A stretch of 64,000 nucleotides of DNA from an uncultured delta proteobacterium (lineage in GTDB: Bacteria > Desulfobacterota > Desulfovibrionia > Desulfovibrionales > Desulfovibrionaceae), in the NCBI GenBank assembly GCA_900079685.1, contig LT599018.1, forward strand, positions 1,386,970-1,450,969. Reading direction: 5' to 3'. The notes under the pieces are model-generated. The model was given only the letters and a program-made list of their open reading frames with translations, was not told the DNA's origin and ran no database searches. Below are positions 1 through 7,790 of this stretch, piece by piece. How positions within the stretch are numbered: the stretch's first letter is position 1; every line of letters begins with the position of its first letter. A program made the translations under genes and the position numbers.

Positions 1-123
1 CTTTGCTTCCGCCAGGCTGTATGCCGGAAGGAGCGTGAGCCGCGTCATTGATTCGAACCGCTGGCAGATGATCCTGGACTGGATGGGGCTGTCTTCGACG
101 ATCAAAAGGGTATTTCTGTCCAC
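1..123 (-). CDS. Response-regulator receiver protein, N-terminal fragment
   Basis: Translating the minus strand from GTG at 123 gives 41 residues, among them LLIVEDSPIQSR, the usual start of a CheY-like receiver domain with its acidic residues (ED) after the first beta strand. The gene runs off the left edge, so the phospho-acceptor Asp and any output domain are not visible. GTG 123 is preferred because GGGGAG lies 6 nt upstream. An in-frame ATG at 174 would add 17 residues with no ribosome-binding site. It lies downstream of fumC on the same strand but is separated from it by a strong hairpin, so it is probably transcribed separately. Confidence 0.6.
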   Translation of the reverse strand, partial: MDRNTLLIVEDSPIQSRIICQRFESMTRLTLLPAYSLAEAK

Positions 124-252
124 AGGCGTCTCCCCGGGTTGTATTTCAGGCGCGTCCATACTGCCGTCTTGCATCGGAAGGATGTAAAATACCGGAAGTC
201 CCATGGAGGCACAAGGACGATATTCTTTGCCGGAAAACAGCAGTGCCGCCGG

Positions 253-286
253 TGCGAAAACCGCCGGGCGACCGGCGGTTTTCGCA
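253..286. terminator. Perfect 15-bp hairpin downstream of fumC
   Basis: A 15-bp perfect inverted repeat (253-267 with 272-286, GCGA loop) lies 40 bases past the fumC stop codon. Each arm contains a short A/T run. It probably ends fumC transcription before the response-regulator gene. Confidence 0.6.
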
Positions 287-326
287 TACGGAAAAGCCTT
301 CAAAGGGCATCGCGCAATGATCGCCC

Positions 327-1727
327 CTACGCTGAAGGCCGCGTCATTTCAAGAGGCACCACCCATTTGTCAAAGTCTTCGCTGCTCACAAGGCCGAGCG
401 CGAGAGCGGCTTCCTTGAGGTTCAACCCTTCGGCGTGCGCTTTTTTGGCGATCTTGGCCGCGTTGTCGTACCCGATGTGGCGGTTGAGCGCGGTCACGAG
501 CATCAGGTTTTTCGCCAGGTTTTTCGCGATCACGTCCCGGTCGGGCTCAAGCCCGGCGGCGCAATGCTCGGTAAAGGCGAGCATGGCGTCGCTGAGAAGC
601 CGGATGCTTTCAAGCACGTTATGCACCATCACCGGTTTGAACACGTTGAGCTGGAAGTTGCCCTGGCTGCCGCCGAACGCCACGGAAGCGTCGTTGCCGA
701 AGACCTGGACGCAGACCATGGTCATGGCTTCGCACTGCGTGGGGTTGACCTTGCCGGGCATGATGGAGGAGCCGGGCTCGTTCTCCGGGATGCGGAGCTC
801 GCCGATGCCGCACCGGGGGCCGCTGGCGAGCCACCGGACGTCGTTGGCCATTTTCATCAGGCCCCCGGCCATTGTCCGGAGCGCGGCCGAGGTTTGGACA
901 AGCGCGTCATGGGCGGCAAGCGAGAAAAAAGCGTTTTCCGGCGCGTGGAAAGGATGCCCGCTGATGGCGGCGATATGCGCCGCGCACTTCTCGCCGAACT
1001 GGGGGTGGGTGTTGAGGCCCGTGCCCACGGCCGTGCCGCCGATGGCAAGATCGTACAGCCCGGCAAGGGACGCCGTGACGCACGACGTTGCGAAATCCAG
1101 TTGCGCCACCCAGGCGCTGATTTCCTGGCCCAGCGTGATGGGCGTCGCGTCCTGGAGGTGCGTGCGGCCTGTTTTCACAATGTCCGCGAAGGCCTTTGAC
1201 TTGGCGTCAAGCGTGCCGCGCAGCGCGGCCACGGCGGGGAACAGCCTGCCGTGGAGTTCCTCCGCGACGGCAATGTGCATCGCGGTGGGAAAGGTGTCGT
1301 TGGAAGACTGGCCCCGGTTCACGTCGTCATTGGGGTGAATCGGTTTTTTGCTGCCGATGACGCCGCCCGCGATCTCGATGGCCCGGTTGGCGATGACCTC
1401 GTTGGCGTTCATGTTCGATTGCGTGCCGGAACCGGTCTGGAAAACGACGAGCGGGAAGTTGTCGTCAAGTTTGCCGTGTATGACCTCGTCGGCCGCTTTC
1501 ACGATGAGCTCGCTTTTTTCCCGCGGCAGCTGGCCGAGTTCGGCGTTGGCGAGAGCCGCGGCTTTTTTCAGCACGCCAAGGGCCCGGATGATGGAACGCC
1601 CCCACTGGAACCGGTCCACGCCGATGGGGAAATTCTGGATGGAGCGCTGCGTCTGCGCGCCCCAGTATTTTTCGGCGGGCACTTCAATGGTGCCCATGGA
1701 ATCGCTTTCAACGCGCATGTTCGTCAT
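327..1727 (-). CDS. fumC: Class II fumarate hydratase (fumarase C)
   Basis: A 466-residue protein of normal length for the oxygen-stable, cluster-free fumarase that interconverts fumarate and malate. The family signature [11 protein letters not shown] is at about residues 319-329 and carries the catalytic Ser loop. GRTHLQDA near residue 187 supplies the catalytic His, and the substrate-site motif SGTQSNMN is near residue 100. The start at 1727 has AGGAG 7 nt upstream. It is transcribed away from the aldo/keto reductase. The sigma-54 control region lies between the two genes, but no -24/-12 promoter facing fumC was seen. Confidence 0.97.
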   Translation of the reverse strand: MTNMRVESDSMGTIEVPAEKYWGAQTQRSIQNFPIGVDRFQWGRSIIRALGVLKKAAALANAELGQLPREKSELIVKAADEVIHGKLDDNFPLVVFQTGSGTQSNMNANEVIANRAIEIAGGVIGSKKPIHPNDDVNRGQSSNDTFPTAMHIAVAEELHGRLFPAVAALRGTLDAKSKAFADIVKTGRTHLQDATPITLGQEISAWVAQLDFATSCVTASLAGLYDLAIGGTAVGTGLNTHPQFGEKCAAHIAAISGHPFHAPENAFFSLAAHDALVQTSAALRTMAGGLMKMANDVRWLASGPRCGIGELRIPENEPGSSIMPGKVNPTQCEAMTMVCVQVFGNDASVAFGGSQGNFQLNVFKPVMVHNVLESIRLLSDAMLAFTEHCAAGLEPDRDVIAKNLAKNLMLVTALNRHIGYDNAAKIAKKAHAEGLNLKEAALALGLVSSEDFDKWVVPLEMTRPSA

Positions 1728-1930
1728 GGTGCTTCTCCTGTTGCTCTTTCCACAAAGACAAAAAAACCGCCGTTCCAGACTACCATAGCATTATTGACCG
1801 GCTGCCGTAACCCTTTTATAGGGATGGCCGGAAACGCCCGTGAAAAATGCGGTCCTTCCGGATCTGAACGCTCTTGCCCCCGGGACGGCTCCGGGCATGA
1901 GCACCGTGGCGGCCCGGGAACCCGGCCCGC

Positions 1931-1946
1931 TGCGACAAATGTCGCA
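1931..1946. promoter_or_regulatory. Palindromic operator, probable enhancer site for the PrpR-like activator
   Basis: TGCGACAAATGTCGCA is a perfect 6-bp inverted repeat with a 4-bp spacer, about 80 bp upstream of the -24 element at 2028. A near-copy (TGCAACAAAAGTCGCA) lies upstream of the tctC promoter and a weaker one upstream of the regulator gene itself. Binding by the sigma-54 activator encoded at 3919-5838 is inferred. Confidence 0.55.
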
Positions 1947-2027
1947 AAACGCGCCTTTCGCAAGCATAACCGTGCGACTTCCGCAACAGCTTTTTCATAA
2001 TAGAGTAATTTATTTATATAAAAAACA

Positions 2028-2043
2028 TGGCTCGCATTTTGCT
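2028..2043 (+). promoter_or_regulatory. Sigma-54 (-24/-12) promoter of the aldo/keto reductase-RraA operon
   Basis: TGGCTCGCATTTTGCT matches the sigma-54 consensus TGGCACG-N4-TTGCT, with invariant GG and GC exactly 10 bases apart. Transcription would start near 2055, giving a leader of about 95 nt before the ATG at 2151. Confidence 0.65.
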
Positions 2044-2150
2044 ATTTTACCGATGCATACCACAACCGGACAAAACCGGGCTTGGCGGCTACGTACGGCG
2101 ATTGCGATGCCGTTCACGCCGCCAGGCCGCAACGCCAGGAGATTTCTCGC

Positions 2151-3122
2151 ATGGAATATGTGAATCTGACCGGAACCGGCCTTTCCGTTTCCCGATTTTG
2201 CCTCGGCACCATGACCTTCGGCGCGCAGATGGAAGAAAAGGACGCCATCCGCGCCGTGGACTACGCCCTGGATCAGGGCATCAATATGGTGGATACCGCG
2301 AATAAATACGCCAACGGGAAGGGTGAGGAAATACTGGGCAAAGCCCTCTCCGGCGGCAAGCGCGAAAAGGTGATTCTCGCGACCAAGGCCGGAACGGTCG
2401 CTTATGAGGGGCCGAACGGAAGGGGCCTGTCGCGCAGGCATATCATGGAACAGATCAATATATCCCTCAAGCGGATGAAGACCGATTACCTCGACATCTT
2501 TTATCTGCACCAGCCCGATTACGCGACACCCGTCGAAGAAACGCTGGATACCATGGATTACCTCGTCCGTTCCGGCAAGGTGCTGTATCTCGGCGTTTCC
2601 AACTTCGCCGCGTGGCAGGTGGCCCGGCTGTACCATCTTGGGAAATCCGGGAACAAACCCGCGCCGGTCGTGGCGCAAATGGTCTACAACCTGATAACGC
2701 GCGGCATTGAGCAGGAATTTATCCCCTTCACCAAGGAATACCGGATCGGGACGATCGCTTACAACCCGCTCGCGGCAGGATTCCTGACGGATAAATACGC
2801 GGACAAGCAGAAACTGGAAAACACCCGTTTCGCCCTCAGCAAACTGTATGCCGACCGGTATTGGAACGAGGACAACCTGACGGCGTGGGACGCCATTCAC
2901 GCCATAGCCCGGCAGGCCGCCATTCCCATGCACGAACTTGCCATGCGCTGGATAATCAGCACCGGCAGCGTCAACGCCATCCTGCTCGGCTTTTCCCGGA
3001 TGGAACAGCTTGAATCCAACATAAAAGCGCTGGACGGCGGCCCCCTGTCCGCCGACGTCATGGAAGCCTGCGACGCGGTCTGGAAATCTCTTTCCGGCAC
3101 CCGTTACAACTACAACCGCTGA
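2151..3122 (+). CDS. Aldo/keto reductase
   Basis: A 323-residue NADP-dependent aldo/keto reductase. The TIM-barrel start (RFCLGTMTFGAQ), the catalytic Asp/Tyr region (VDTANKYANGKGEE), the Lys strand (ILATKAG) and the His strand (FYLHQPDY) are present in order. The longer in-frame start at 2082 is rejected because ATG 2151 has AGGAG 8 nt upstream and begins the conserved N-terminus. It lies 47 bp before the RraA-like gene, so the two are probably co-transcribed from the sigma-54 promoter at 2028. The substrate is unknown; the context suggests a small hydroxy or oxo acid or aldehyde. Confidence 0.9.
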   Translation: MEYVNLTGTGLSVSRFCLGTMTFGAQMEEKDAIRAVDYALDQGINMVDTANKYANGKGEEILGKALSGGKREKVILATKAGTVAYEGPNGRGLSRRHIMEQINISLKRMKTDYLDIFYLHQPDYATPVEETLDTMDYLVRSGKVLYLGVSNFAAWQVARLYHLGKSGNKPAPVVAQMVYNLITRGIEQEFIPFTKEYRIGTIAYNPLAAGFLTDKYADKQKLENTRFALSKLYADRYWNEDNLTAWDAIHAIARQAAIPMHELAMRWIISTGSVNAILLGFSRMEQLESNIKALDGGPLSADVMEACDAVWKSLSGTRYNYNR

Positions 3123-3169
3123 GACTGCCGCCCCGCCATACCCGGCGGCGCGTAAAAAAGGAGAACAGA

Positions 3170-3850
3170 ATGTCCAATCCAGGGTTCCGCATCAAAAAGA
3201 GCTTCCCCCGTCCCGACAAAGCGCTGGTGGAAGCCTTTGCCAACATCCCCGTCGCCAATATCGGCGACAACATGAACCGCGTCGCCTGCATGAACGCCCG
3301 CGTCCGGCCGATGAACGCCGGCCGCCTGCTGGGCTGCGCCTTTACCGTCAAGGTACGGGCCGGCGACAACCTGCTGTTCCACAAAGCCATCGACATGGCC
3401 CAGCCCGGCGACATCATCGTGATAGACGCCCAGAACGAGCAGTCCTACGCCATTTTCGGCGAGCTGATGATTATGTGGCTCAGGCGCCGGGGTATCACCG
3501 GGGTCGTGGTTGACGGCTGCATCCGCGATTACGACGCCATCAGCAAAATGAACGATATCGCCATCTACGCCACGGGCATAACGCCCAACGGCCCGCTGAA
3601 GGAAGGCGGCGGCGAGATAAACTTCCCGGTCATGTGCGGCGGTCTTGTGGTCAATCCCGGCGACATCATTGTCGGCGATTCGGACGGGGTTGTGGCCATC
3701 AACCCGGCGGACGCGCCGGACGTGCTGAAAAAAGCGCTGGCCCACAACGCCAAAGAGGCCCAGACCATGAAAGATATCGAAAAGCTCGCCTGGGACCGCT
3801 CCTGGGTGGATGCGGCCCTTACCGCCAAGGGCTGCGAATTCATCGACTAG
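3170..3850 (+). CDS. RraA-like / HMG-aldolase-family protein
   Basis: A 226-residue protein of the RraA/demethylmenaquinone-methyltransferase-like family, which includes 4-hydroxy-4-methyl-2-oxoglutarate aldolases and oxaloacetate decarboxylases. The typical GxxxD...R core is seen as ITGVVVDGCIRDYDAI, and a C-terminal segment reads NPGDIIVGDSDGVVAI. An AAGGAG ribosome-binding site precedes ATG 3170. In a carboxylate-utilisation locus an aldolase or decarboxylase role on a 2-oxo acid is more plausible than RNase E inhibition. That is an inference from position. Confidence 0.8.
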   Translation: MSNPGFRIKKSFPRPDKALVEAFANIPVANIGDNMNRVACMNARVRPMNAGRLLGCAFTVKVRAGDNLLFHKAIDMAQPGDIIVIDAQNEQSYAIFGELMIMWLRRRGITGVVVDGCIRDYDAISKMNDIAIYATGITPNGPLKEGGGEINFPVMCGGLVVNPGDIIVGDSDGVVAINPADAPDVLKKALAHNAKEAQTMKDIEKLAWDRSWVDAALTAKGCEFID

Positions 3851-3873
3851 AAGGCATCGTTCCAAATACCGCA

Positions 3874-3908
3874 CGCGCGATCGGCACGGGTACCGTGCCG
3901 ATCGCGCG
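3874..3908. terminator. Bidirectional terminator between convergent genes
   Basis: A perfect 16-bp GC-rich inverted repeat (3874-3889 with 3893-3908, 3-nt loop) lies between the stop codons of the RraA-like gene and the convergent sigma-54 activator gene. T runs are short on both sides. Confidence 0.65.
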
Positions 3909-3918
3909 CGTTTCAGGG

Positions 3919-5838
3919 TCAGGAGACGCCTTTGCGCAACCCCAGCGCCCGCAGTTTGCGGTGCAGCGTGCTGCGGTGCATGCCAAGCAGCTCCGCGGCC
4001 TTGTTCATGCTCCCCCCGCTTTGTTCCAGGGCATCTATAATATATTGCCGCTCTTCGGATTTTTCGTCATAGCGGGGAGCAGCATCCCGGTTTTTCCGGG
4101 AAGGGGCCGGTCCCAGGTCCATCGCCTGCTCCACTTCCGCCAGGGATGGCGAATCCGACGCGGCGGACAGGGCCAGGCGTTCCACCACGGCGCTGAGTTC
4201 CCTGACGTTTCCCGGCCAGTCATGCTGCTGCAGCAACGCCATGGCGGCGGATGAAAAACGCAGCTGGCGGCCGTATTTCTTCTTGAACGCAGTGGCAAAG
4301 CAATGGGCCAGATAGGGAACGTCCCCCTCGCGCTCCCGCAGGGGGGGGATGGCGAGCCGGAAAAGATGCAGCCGGTAATACAGGTCTTCACGGAACCGGC
4401 CCGCCCTGACCTCTTCACGCAAATTGCGGTTGGTGGCGGCGACGACCCGGGCGTCGACGGGAATATAGCGGTCGCTGCCGAGGCGCATGACGCATTTTTC
4501 CTGCAAGACGCGCAGCAGGCGGGTCTGCCCGTAGTGATCCATCTCGGCTATCTCGTCAAGGAAGATGGTCCCGCCGTGGGCCAGCTCGAACATGCCCGGC
4601 TTGCCCTTGCGCCGCGCGCCGGTGAAGGCGCCGTCCTCGTAGCCGAACAGCTCCGACTCCAGCAGCGTCGGGGGAAGCGCCGCGCAGTTAACCGCGACAA
4701 AAGAGTTCTGATTGTATGGGCTTTCGCTGTGGATGGCCTGCGCGAGCAGCTCTTTCCCGGAACCCGTTTCCCCCGTAATCAGGATCGTTCCGCTCGTTAC
4801 CGCCATGCGGCGGGCCAATTCCAGCGTTTTCCGCATCTGGGGCGACACGCCGAGAATATCCGGGAACGAATACTGGCTTGAAAATCCTTTTCCGAGAAGG
4901 CTCTTCCGGATTTTACTCTCCAGGGCCGTGATGACGCCGGAAGGCTGCAACACGACGACCGCGCCCGCCGCGCGGCCGTCCACCTTGGTCGGCGAGGCGC
5001 TGAAAAGCAGGGCGCTGTCGCCGTACGGCAGCAGAACGTCAAAAATGGGCTGGCCGTCCCGCAGGCACGTGTGCAGTTCGGCGTTGGGCAGAAGGTCGGC
5101 GAGAAACGCGTCAACGGGCGGGCTGGATAACTGCAGAACCCGCTGCGCCGCGTGGTTTGAAGTCAGAATGCGGCCGTGCTCGTCCAGCACGAGGATACCG
5201 TCGCGCGAGCTTTCCATCACAGCCTGGACGCGCTGGGCCTGCGCCTTTTCAAGCTTGCGGGCGTAGGCCACCTTTCTGGCCTCCTGCAACGCGATGCGCA
5301 GCGAAATATCCCCCGAGTCCAGTTGCATGCTGAGCATGCCGTGGTTCCGGGCGATGGATGAGGAAACGCTCCCCGCGACGATGATGTCCGCGCCGTCCGC
5401 CTTCGCGCGCAGAACCTGCGCTTCCATGACCCCCGCATCGCTGGTCACGTCATAGACATCCAGGCTGATCCCGAGAAGACCGGCGAACACTTCAAGGTCC
5501 CGGTGAATGGACGCAAAGGCGAGCAGGGCGATTCTCGGCCGCTCCAGCCCGGTGAGTATTTTGGCGTCCCGCAGCACTTTGGCGAGATCCTGCCCGGTAA
5601 CCGGCACCTCCACGATGGGCGTCCGGATGGTCGAGCGCAACAAGGCCTCGGCGGAAGTGCCCCGGGCCACGAACACCTCCGTCCCTTGGGCCTCCAGTTC
5701 CCTGGCCGTCTCCAGAACAACCTGCAAATGCCCTTCGTACACGGCGACGGAATGGGCCATGCCCAGTTCTTCCGCGATATGCAGAACGCGCTCGCCCAGT
5801 GCCGCGTTGGGGGTGAGAAAAGCAATCCGTGCGGACAT
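3919..5838 (-). CDS. PrpR-type sigma-54-dependent activator (PrpR_N-PAS-AAA+-Fis HTH)
   Basis: A 639-residue enhancer-binding protein. The N-terminal 180 residues match the PrpR_N sensor, which binds small ligands in propionate and related regulators; a PAS-like segment follows at about 205-300. The AAA+ domain has Walker A GETGSGKE (356-363), the sigma-54 contact loop GAFTGA (403-408) and Walker B GGTIFLDEIA (422-431). A Fis-type helix-turn-helix fills about 600-635. It is divergent from tctC and convergent with the RraA-like gene, and both neighbouring operons carry -24/-12 promoters. It probably activates them when the carboxylate effector is present. Confidence 0.93.
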   Translation of the reverse strand: MSARIAFLTPNAALGERVLHIAEELGMAHSVAVYEGHLQVVLETARELEAQGTEVFVARGTSAEALLRSTIRTPIVEVPVTGQDLAKVLRDAKILTGLERPRIALLAFASIHRDLEVFAGLLGISLDVYDVTSDAGVMEAQVLRAKADGADIIVAGSVSSSIARNHGMLSMQLDSGDISLRIALQEARKVAYARKLEKAQAQRVQAVMESSRDGILVLDEHGRILTSNHAAQRVLQLSSPPVDAFLADLLPNAELHTCLRDGQPIFDVLLPYGDSALLFSASPTKVDGRAAGAVVVLQPSGVITALESKIRKSLLGKGFSSQYSFPDILGVSPQMRKTLELARRMAVTSGTILITGETGSGKELLAQAIHSESPYNQNSFVAVNCAALPPTLLESELFGYEDGAFTGARRKGKPGMFELAHGGTIFLDEIAEMDHYGQTRLLRVLQEKCVMRLGSDRYIPVDARVVAATNRNLREEVRAGRFREDLYYRLHLFRLAIPPLREREGDVPYLAHCFATAFKKKYGRQLRFSSAAMALLQQHDWPGNVRELSAVVERLALSAASDSPSLAEVEQAMDLGPAPSRKNRDAAPRYDEKSEERQYIIDALEQSGGSMNKAAELLGMHRSTLHRKLRALGLRKGVS

Positions 5839-5913
5839 AATCCCTCTTTACAGAAGAAACCCGGCCTTCCGGCGCCGGGAAGTTTACCGCCGTGCGCGGG
5901 CGTGGATACGCCG

Positions 5914-5929
5914 GACTACAAATGTCGCG
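5914..5929. promoter_or_regulatory. Weak copy of the activator palindrome, next to the regulator gene
   Basis: GACTACAAATGTCGCG keeps the AAAT spacer and the right half GTCGC but has a degenerate left half. It lies 75 bp upstream of the activator start at 5838, which would fit autoregulation. Confidence 0.35.
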
Positions 5930-6005
5930 GCCCCGCCCGGAACGGCTTGCTGCATACTATATAAACAAAGACGGGACATCAAGCGCCCAGCGGCTTCGGT
6001 TTTTT

Positions 6006-6021
6006 TGCAACAAAAGTCGCA
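6006..6021. promoter_or_regulatory. Second activator palindrome upstream of tctC
   Basis: TGCAACAAAAGTCGCA differs from the 1931 site only at one arm base and in the spacer. It lies about 150 bp upstream of the -24 element at 6173, a normal distance for a sigma-54 enhancer. Confidence 0.5.
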
Positions 6022-6172
6022 TAATGGCCGCGCGCAGCATGCCGGGGATGAAAAAAAACCGCCTCCGGCTTCGGGAAAAAAACAGGTGAGCTTTATAATT
6101 ATAGTAATATTTTAAGTATATTGGCAATTCGAGAATAAAAAAAACCGCCCTCAGCCCGCGAAAACGTTTTAT

Positions 6173-6188
6173 CGGAATGGTTATTGCT
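6173..6188 (+). promoter_or_regulatory. Sigma-54 (-24/-12) promoter of the tctCBA operon
   Basis: CGGAATGGTTATTGCT has GG and GC separated by 10 bases and a full TTGCT -12 element; the -24 element is weaker than at 2028. The predicted start near 6200 gives a leader of about 70 nt to the tctC ATG at 6268. Confidence 0.55.
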
Positions 6189-6267
6189 ATTTCGCAAGAA
6201 GAAAACGGGCCGGCGCATCCGCGCGTCACCCCAACGGCATAGACATTCTTACCCTCAGGAGTCCAGA

Positions 6268-7242
6268 ATGAAACGTTTCGCAGCAGCGTGCCTTTTTGCC
6301 CTAAGCCTTGTCGGCCTTGCCGGTTCCCCGGCCGGCGCGGCCGAAGGATTCGCGCCCACCCAGACAACGTTCCTGATAGGCAATGCCGCCGGGGGCGGAA
6401 ACGACCTGCTGGTCAGAGCCCTGCTGCCGGGCATGTCCAAGGCGCTCGGCGTTGACGTCACGCCGGAAATACTGCTCGGCGCCAACGGCGGCGTTGCCGC
6501 CGTGCGGACGGGGCAGGCCAAACCGGACGGGCACACTCTGTACCTGCACTCCCAGTCCGTGGTTATGATGCAGTACACGGGCCAGCCCCAGGTCAACGTG
6601 GAAAAGCTCGCGGCCGTCGCCCAGGTTGTGGAGGATTTCAGCTGCTGGGCAGTTGCCAAAGACTCCCCCTACAACTCCATCCAGGACGTGATTACGGCCG
6701 CCAAGGCCGCCCCCGGTAAAATCAAGGTCGGCACGACCTCCGCGGGCGTCTGGCCCATCAACCTGGCCATGGTGAAAGAAAAAACGGGCGCCGACATCAA
6801 ACTCGTGCCCTATTCCGGCGGCGGCGCGCCCGCCGGTGTTGCCGTCGCGGCAGGCGAAGTGGATATCGCCATGGACAGCCCCATTGTTTACCGCTCCCTT
6901 GTGGACGGCGGCAAACTCAAAATTATCGGCGTGTTCGGCACCAAGCGCTCGCCCCTCTTCCCTGACGTGCCCACGGCCAAAGAACAGGGCGTCGACGTGG
7001 AATTCCCCGTGTGGCGCATGGTGTTCACCACCAAGGGAACGCCCGACGCGACCCTGGCGGTGCTCGCCGATGCGGTCAAGCAAGCCATGGAAGGCGAGGC
7101 GTTCAAAACATACGTGGAAAACAGCGGCCTGGTTGCCAACTACAAAGACAACAAGGACAGCCAGAAGCTCCTGGACGAGCAGAACGCCTTCTACCGCGAC
7201 ATGCTCGACAAACTCGGCCTTAAAACGTCTGAACCCAAATAA
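6268..7242 (+). CDS. Tripartite tricarboxylate transporter, periplasmic binding protein (TctC family)
   Basis: A 324-residue Bug/TctC solute receptor. The signal peptide is clear: KR, a hydrophobic stretch, then cleavage after AGA near residue 23. The family motifs IGNAAGGGNDLL near the start and VGTTSAGVWPINL mid-protein line the carboxylate pocket. The longer frame from 6184 is rejected because ATG 6268 has CAGGAG upstream and starts the signal peptide. It is the first gene of a five-gene operon (tctC-tctB-tctA-two dehydrogenases) under the 6173 promoter. The ligand is unknown; paralogues bind di- and tricarboxylates, sulfonates or aromatic acids. Confidence 0.93.
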   Translation: MKRFAAACLFALSLVGLAGSPAGAAEGFAPTQTTFLIGNAAGGGNDLLVRALLPGMSKALGVDVTPEILLGANGGVAAVRTGQAKPDGHTLYLHSQSVVMMQYTGQPQVNVEKLAAVAQVVEDFSCWAVAKDSPYNSIQDVITAAKAAPGKIKVGTTSAGVWPINLAMVKEKTGADIKLVPYSGGGAPAGVAVAAGEVDIAMDSPIVYRSLVDGGKLKIIGVFGTKRSPLFPDVPTAKEQGVDVEFPVWRMVFTTKGTPDATLAVLADAVKQAMEGEAFKTYVENSGLVANYKDNKDSQKLLDEQNAFYRDMLDKLGLKTSEPK

Positions 7243-7253
7243 GGGAGCGCGGC

Positions 7254-7700
7254 GTGGGCAATATCGCTCTTTTTCTCTTTTGCTTGCTGGCGGGCGGGTT
7301 TGTGTTCTGGGAAACCGGCACATACCCGCCCCCGGCGGACGCCTCGATGGATGCCGGTTTTTACCCGCGGGTGCTGGTGTGCGTCCTGTTCCTGCTGGCG
7401 ACCATCCTGGCCGTCACGCTCATCCGGAAAAGGAAACGCTCGGGCCGTTTCTCCCCGGGCAGCCCTCCCAGCTCCGCGTCCCTGGCGCTCGTGGGCTGCA
7501 TGGTCCTCTATTGCCTGCTGCTCACGGTCGCCGGCTATGCGGTTGCGACCATCCTGTTCGTGTTCGCGGTGACCTTGCTTTTCCGCGGCTCGATCAAGGA
7601 GGGGGCCGCCGTCAGCCTGAGCGCGACGGTGTTTTTGGAAGCCCTGTTCCGCTACGGATTCCAGGTTCCCCTGCCGCCGGGCATGATGAACCTGTTTTGA
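7254..7700 (+). CDS. Tripartite tricarboxylate transporter, small membrane subunit (TctB)
   Basis: A 148-residue hydrophobic protein with four predicted membrane segments, the size and layout of TctB. It starts at GTG 7254 with GGGAG upstream, 11 bp after tctC. It keeps the family's short acidic/Gly loop after TM1 (DASMDAGFYPR). It pairs with TctA in the cytoplasmic membrane. Confidence 0.88.
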   Translation: MGNIALFLFCLLAGGFVFWETGTYPPPADASMDAGFYPRVLVCVLFLLATILAVTLIRKRKRSGRFSPGSPPSSASLALVGCMVLYCLLLTVAGYAVATILFVFAVTLLFRGSIKEGAAVSLSATVFLEALFRYGFQVPLPPGMMNLF

Positions 7701-7790
7701 ATACCAAGGCGGCGGTCCGCTCCGGTTCCAGCGCGCGTTCAAGGCGTGGCGGTCCGGTATAGTAACCCATGACGTAGTGGAGTATCTGGC

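Larger units (their letters stand above)
1728..2150. other. fumC / aldo-keto reductase divergent control region
   Basis: This 423-base intergenic stretch holds the TGCGAC-N4-GTCGCA palindrome (1931-1946), a related half-site TGCGAC at 1973-1978, an AT-rich block at 1990-2027 and a sigma-54-type promoter at 2028-2043. No convincing small ORF was found. Confidence 0.6.
5839..6267. other. Divergent control region, sigma-54 activator / tctC
   Basis: This 429-base stretch carries two TGCRAC-N4-GTCGC-type sites (5914-5929, 6006-6021), an AT-rich block (6085-6150) and a sigma-54 promoter at 6173-6188. ORFs here look spurious. Confidence 0.55.

Noticed and set aside
5939-5960. Possible sigma-54 promoter GGAACGGCTTGC before tctC
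   Set aside because: GG and GC are only 8 bases apart instead of 10; the 6173 site has the correct spacing.
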